DNA of 64,000 nt from Carallia brachiata (Eukaryota; Streptophyta; Magnoliopsida; Malpighiales; Rhizophoraceae), in the NCBI GenBank assembly GCA_021464245.1, contig JADCRB010000024.1:181681-245680 (forward strand). The letters are read 5' to 3'. The notes beneath the pieces were generated by a model. The model saw only the letters and a list, made by a program, of their open reading frames with translations, had not been told where the DNA came from and did no database searches. Positions 63,113-64,000 of this stretch are shown one piece after another. The position numbers were made by a program, and so were the translations under genes. Positions within the stretch are counted from its first letter, which is position 1, and each line of letters begins with the position of its first letter.

Positions 63113-64000
63113 CTGAACCACACTGCATTTTTGATAATCATATTAGAGGACAAGAAGAGTAGGCGACCGAAAAAAAAGCTTGACGGTTGTAGCAACACAT
63201 CTCCAGCAAAAGGACCCATTAGGCAACGGCCCACTTTTTTTTGTTTTTTGCTGGGGAGGGGGGTGTCTGGGGAGACAAACACCTCACATCAATTTATTTT
63301 CGAAGAAATTTGAAACCAATTGCACTCATGCTCAAGAAAATATGGCAAAATTTTCTCAACCACTTTAATGTAGTGGCCCAACTCAGCAATTGTCAGAACA
63401 CAAGAATTAGAATCACCTACTATTTCAGAATCCTAATATCCCAATGAACAAAATCAACTACAATTATCATCCAAATAATATTCTCAAGACCATAAAATAT
63501 TATGCGCGAACCATCTTCCGGAATTATACGTATGAAAGCAGGACAGCATATTCAGTGTTCACCTGCTTTTCCAGATAAATATCAATAACAACCTCTCAAA
63601 CGGTGCCCCAGTGAGGACAGAAAAAAAATAATAAAGCATGCTTTCAACTTATACCTATCTTGAACTTAGTATTTGTTCAAGTAGTTGAGGGTAGTACTCT
63701 TCAATCATTATATGCGGGTTTAAATTCTATTTGATTTTAATTTTTTCTTTCTTTTAAATGTCTAATAATTTTTTTTTTAAATCCCAAAAAAAACAAAACC
63801 TTATACCTAACCTGTTGTTAATTTATTAGCAAACGGAAGTTACCGACAAAGGGAAGATTACGTTAATCAAAAACGCGAAAACAAACTTGAAATTAAAGGT
63901 TTGAACTATTTTGAGATTACCCGCTCCGAGCAGACGTAATCAACATCATGTTCAATTCATTTCTCAACTTTTTCAATGCCCCCAATTAATTCCCAGGAAA
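63113..64000. other. Right edge, probably CBP60 intron or promoter
   Basis: No exon matching the CBP60 N-terminus was found. Short plus-strand frames near 63095-63447 have no family resemblance. The missing first exon may lie past the window end. Confidence 0.4.

Noticed and set aside
1..64000. A new multi-gene system such as a biosynthetic or immune cluster
   Set aside because: The genes belong to unrelated housekeeping and signalling families with kilobase spacers. The UGT-CBP60-DCC proximity has no shared logic visible in the sequence.

Overview
This is nuclear DNA from a flowering plant, almost certainly a dicot. The coding sequences are split by many short GT-AG introns with T-rich 3' ends. 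Every recognised protein belongs to a plant or land-plant-expanded family (type II ROP GTPase, WLIM protein, PADRE/DUF4228, UGT74-like glycosyltransferase, CBP60, NAT6-like transporter). Intergenic DNA is AT-rich and carries SINEs, MITEs, a LINE remnant and microsatellites. The species cannot be named from the sequence alone.

Layout (strand, approximate kb): DEG9-like protease (-, 0.3-4.1); ROP/RAC GTPase (+, 8.7-12.5); mitochondrial ribosomal protein uL29m/L47 (-, 13.9-16.6, possible leader to 18.4); broken RCC1/FYVE PH-domain exon next to a LINE remnant (+, 20.6-22.1); NAT6-like transporter (+, 27.7-32.6); PADRE protein (+, 36.9-37.9); WLIM1-like protein (-, 41.0-43.5); a predicted 74-aa protein (-, 48.2-50.1); DCC-family protein (+, 53.2-55.5); UGT74-like glycosyltransferase (-, 56.0-57.9); CBP60, running off the right edge (-, 59.5-63.1). 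These are independent housekeeping, signalling and metabolic genes. I see no operon-like or co-functional cluster, and no new defence or biosynthetic system.

Two observations stand out. First, most genes with conserved splicing carry single-base gains or losses that break the frame, usually in short homopolymers: DEG9, uL29m, the 74-aa gene, DCC, UGT and CBP60 (twice). ROP, NAT6, PADRE and WLIM are clean. This looks more like uncorrected consensus error than mass pseudogenisation. Second, exon 1 plus intron 1 of the 74-aa gene is duplicated about 33 kb away, in decayed form, directly upstream of uL29m. The mobile-element record is rich: SINEs with clear target duplications (one in a DEG9 intron), a 1.04-kb PIF/Harbinger-like MITE beside an inverted copy of its own end, and two copies of an hAT-like element, one of them inside a DCC intron.
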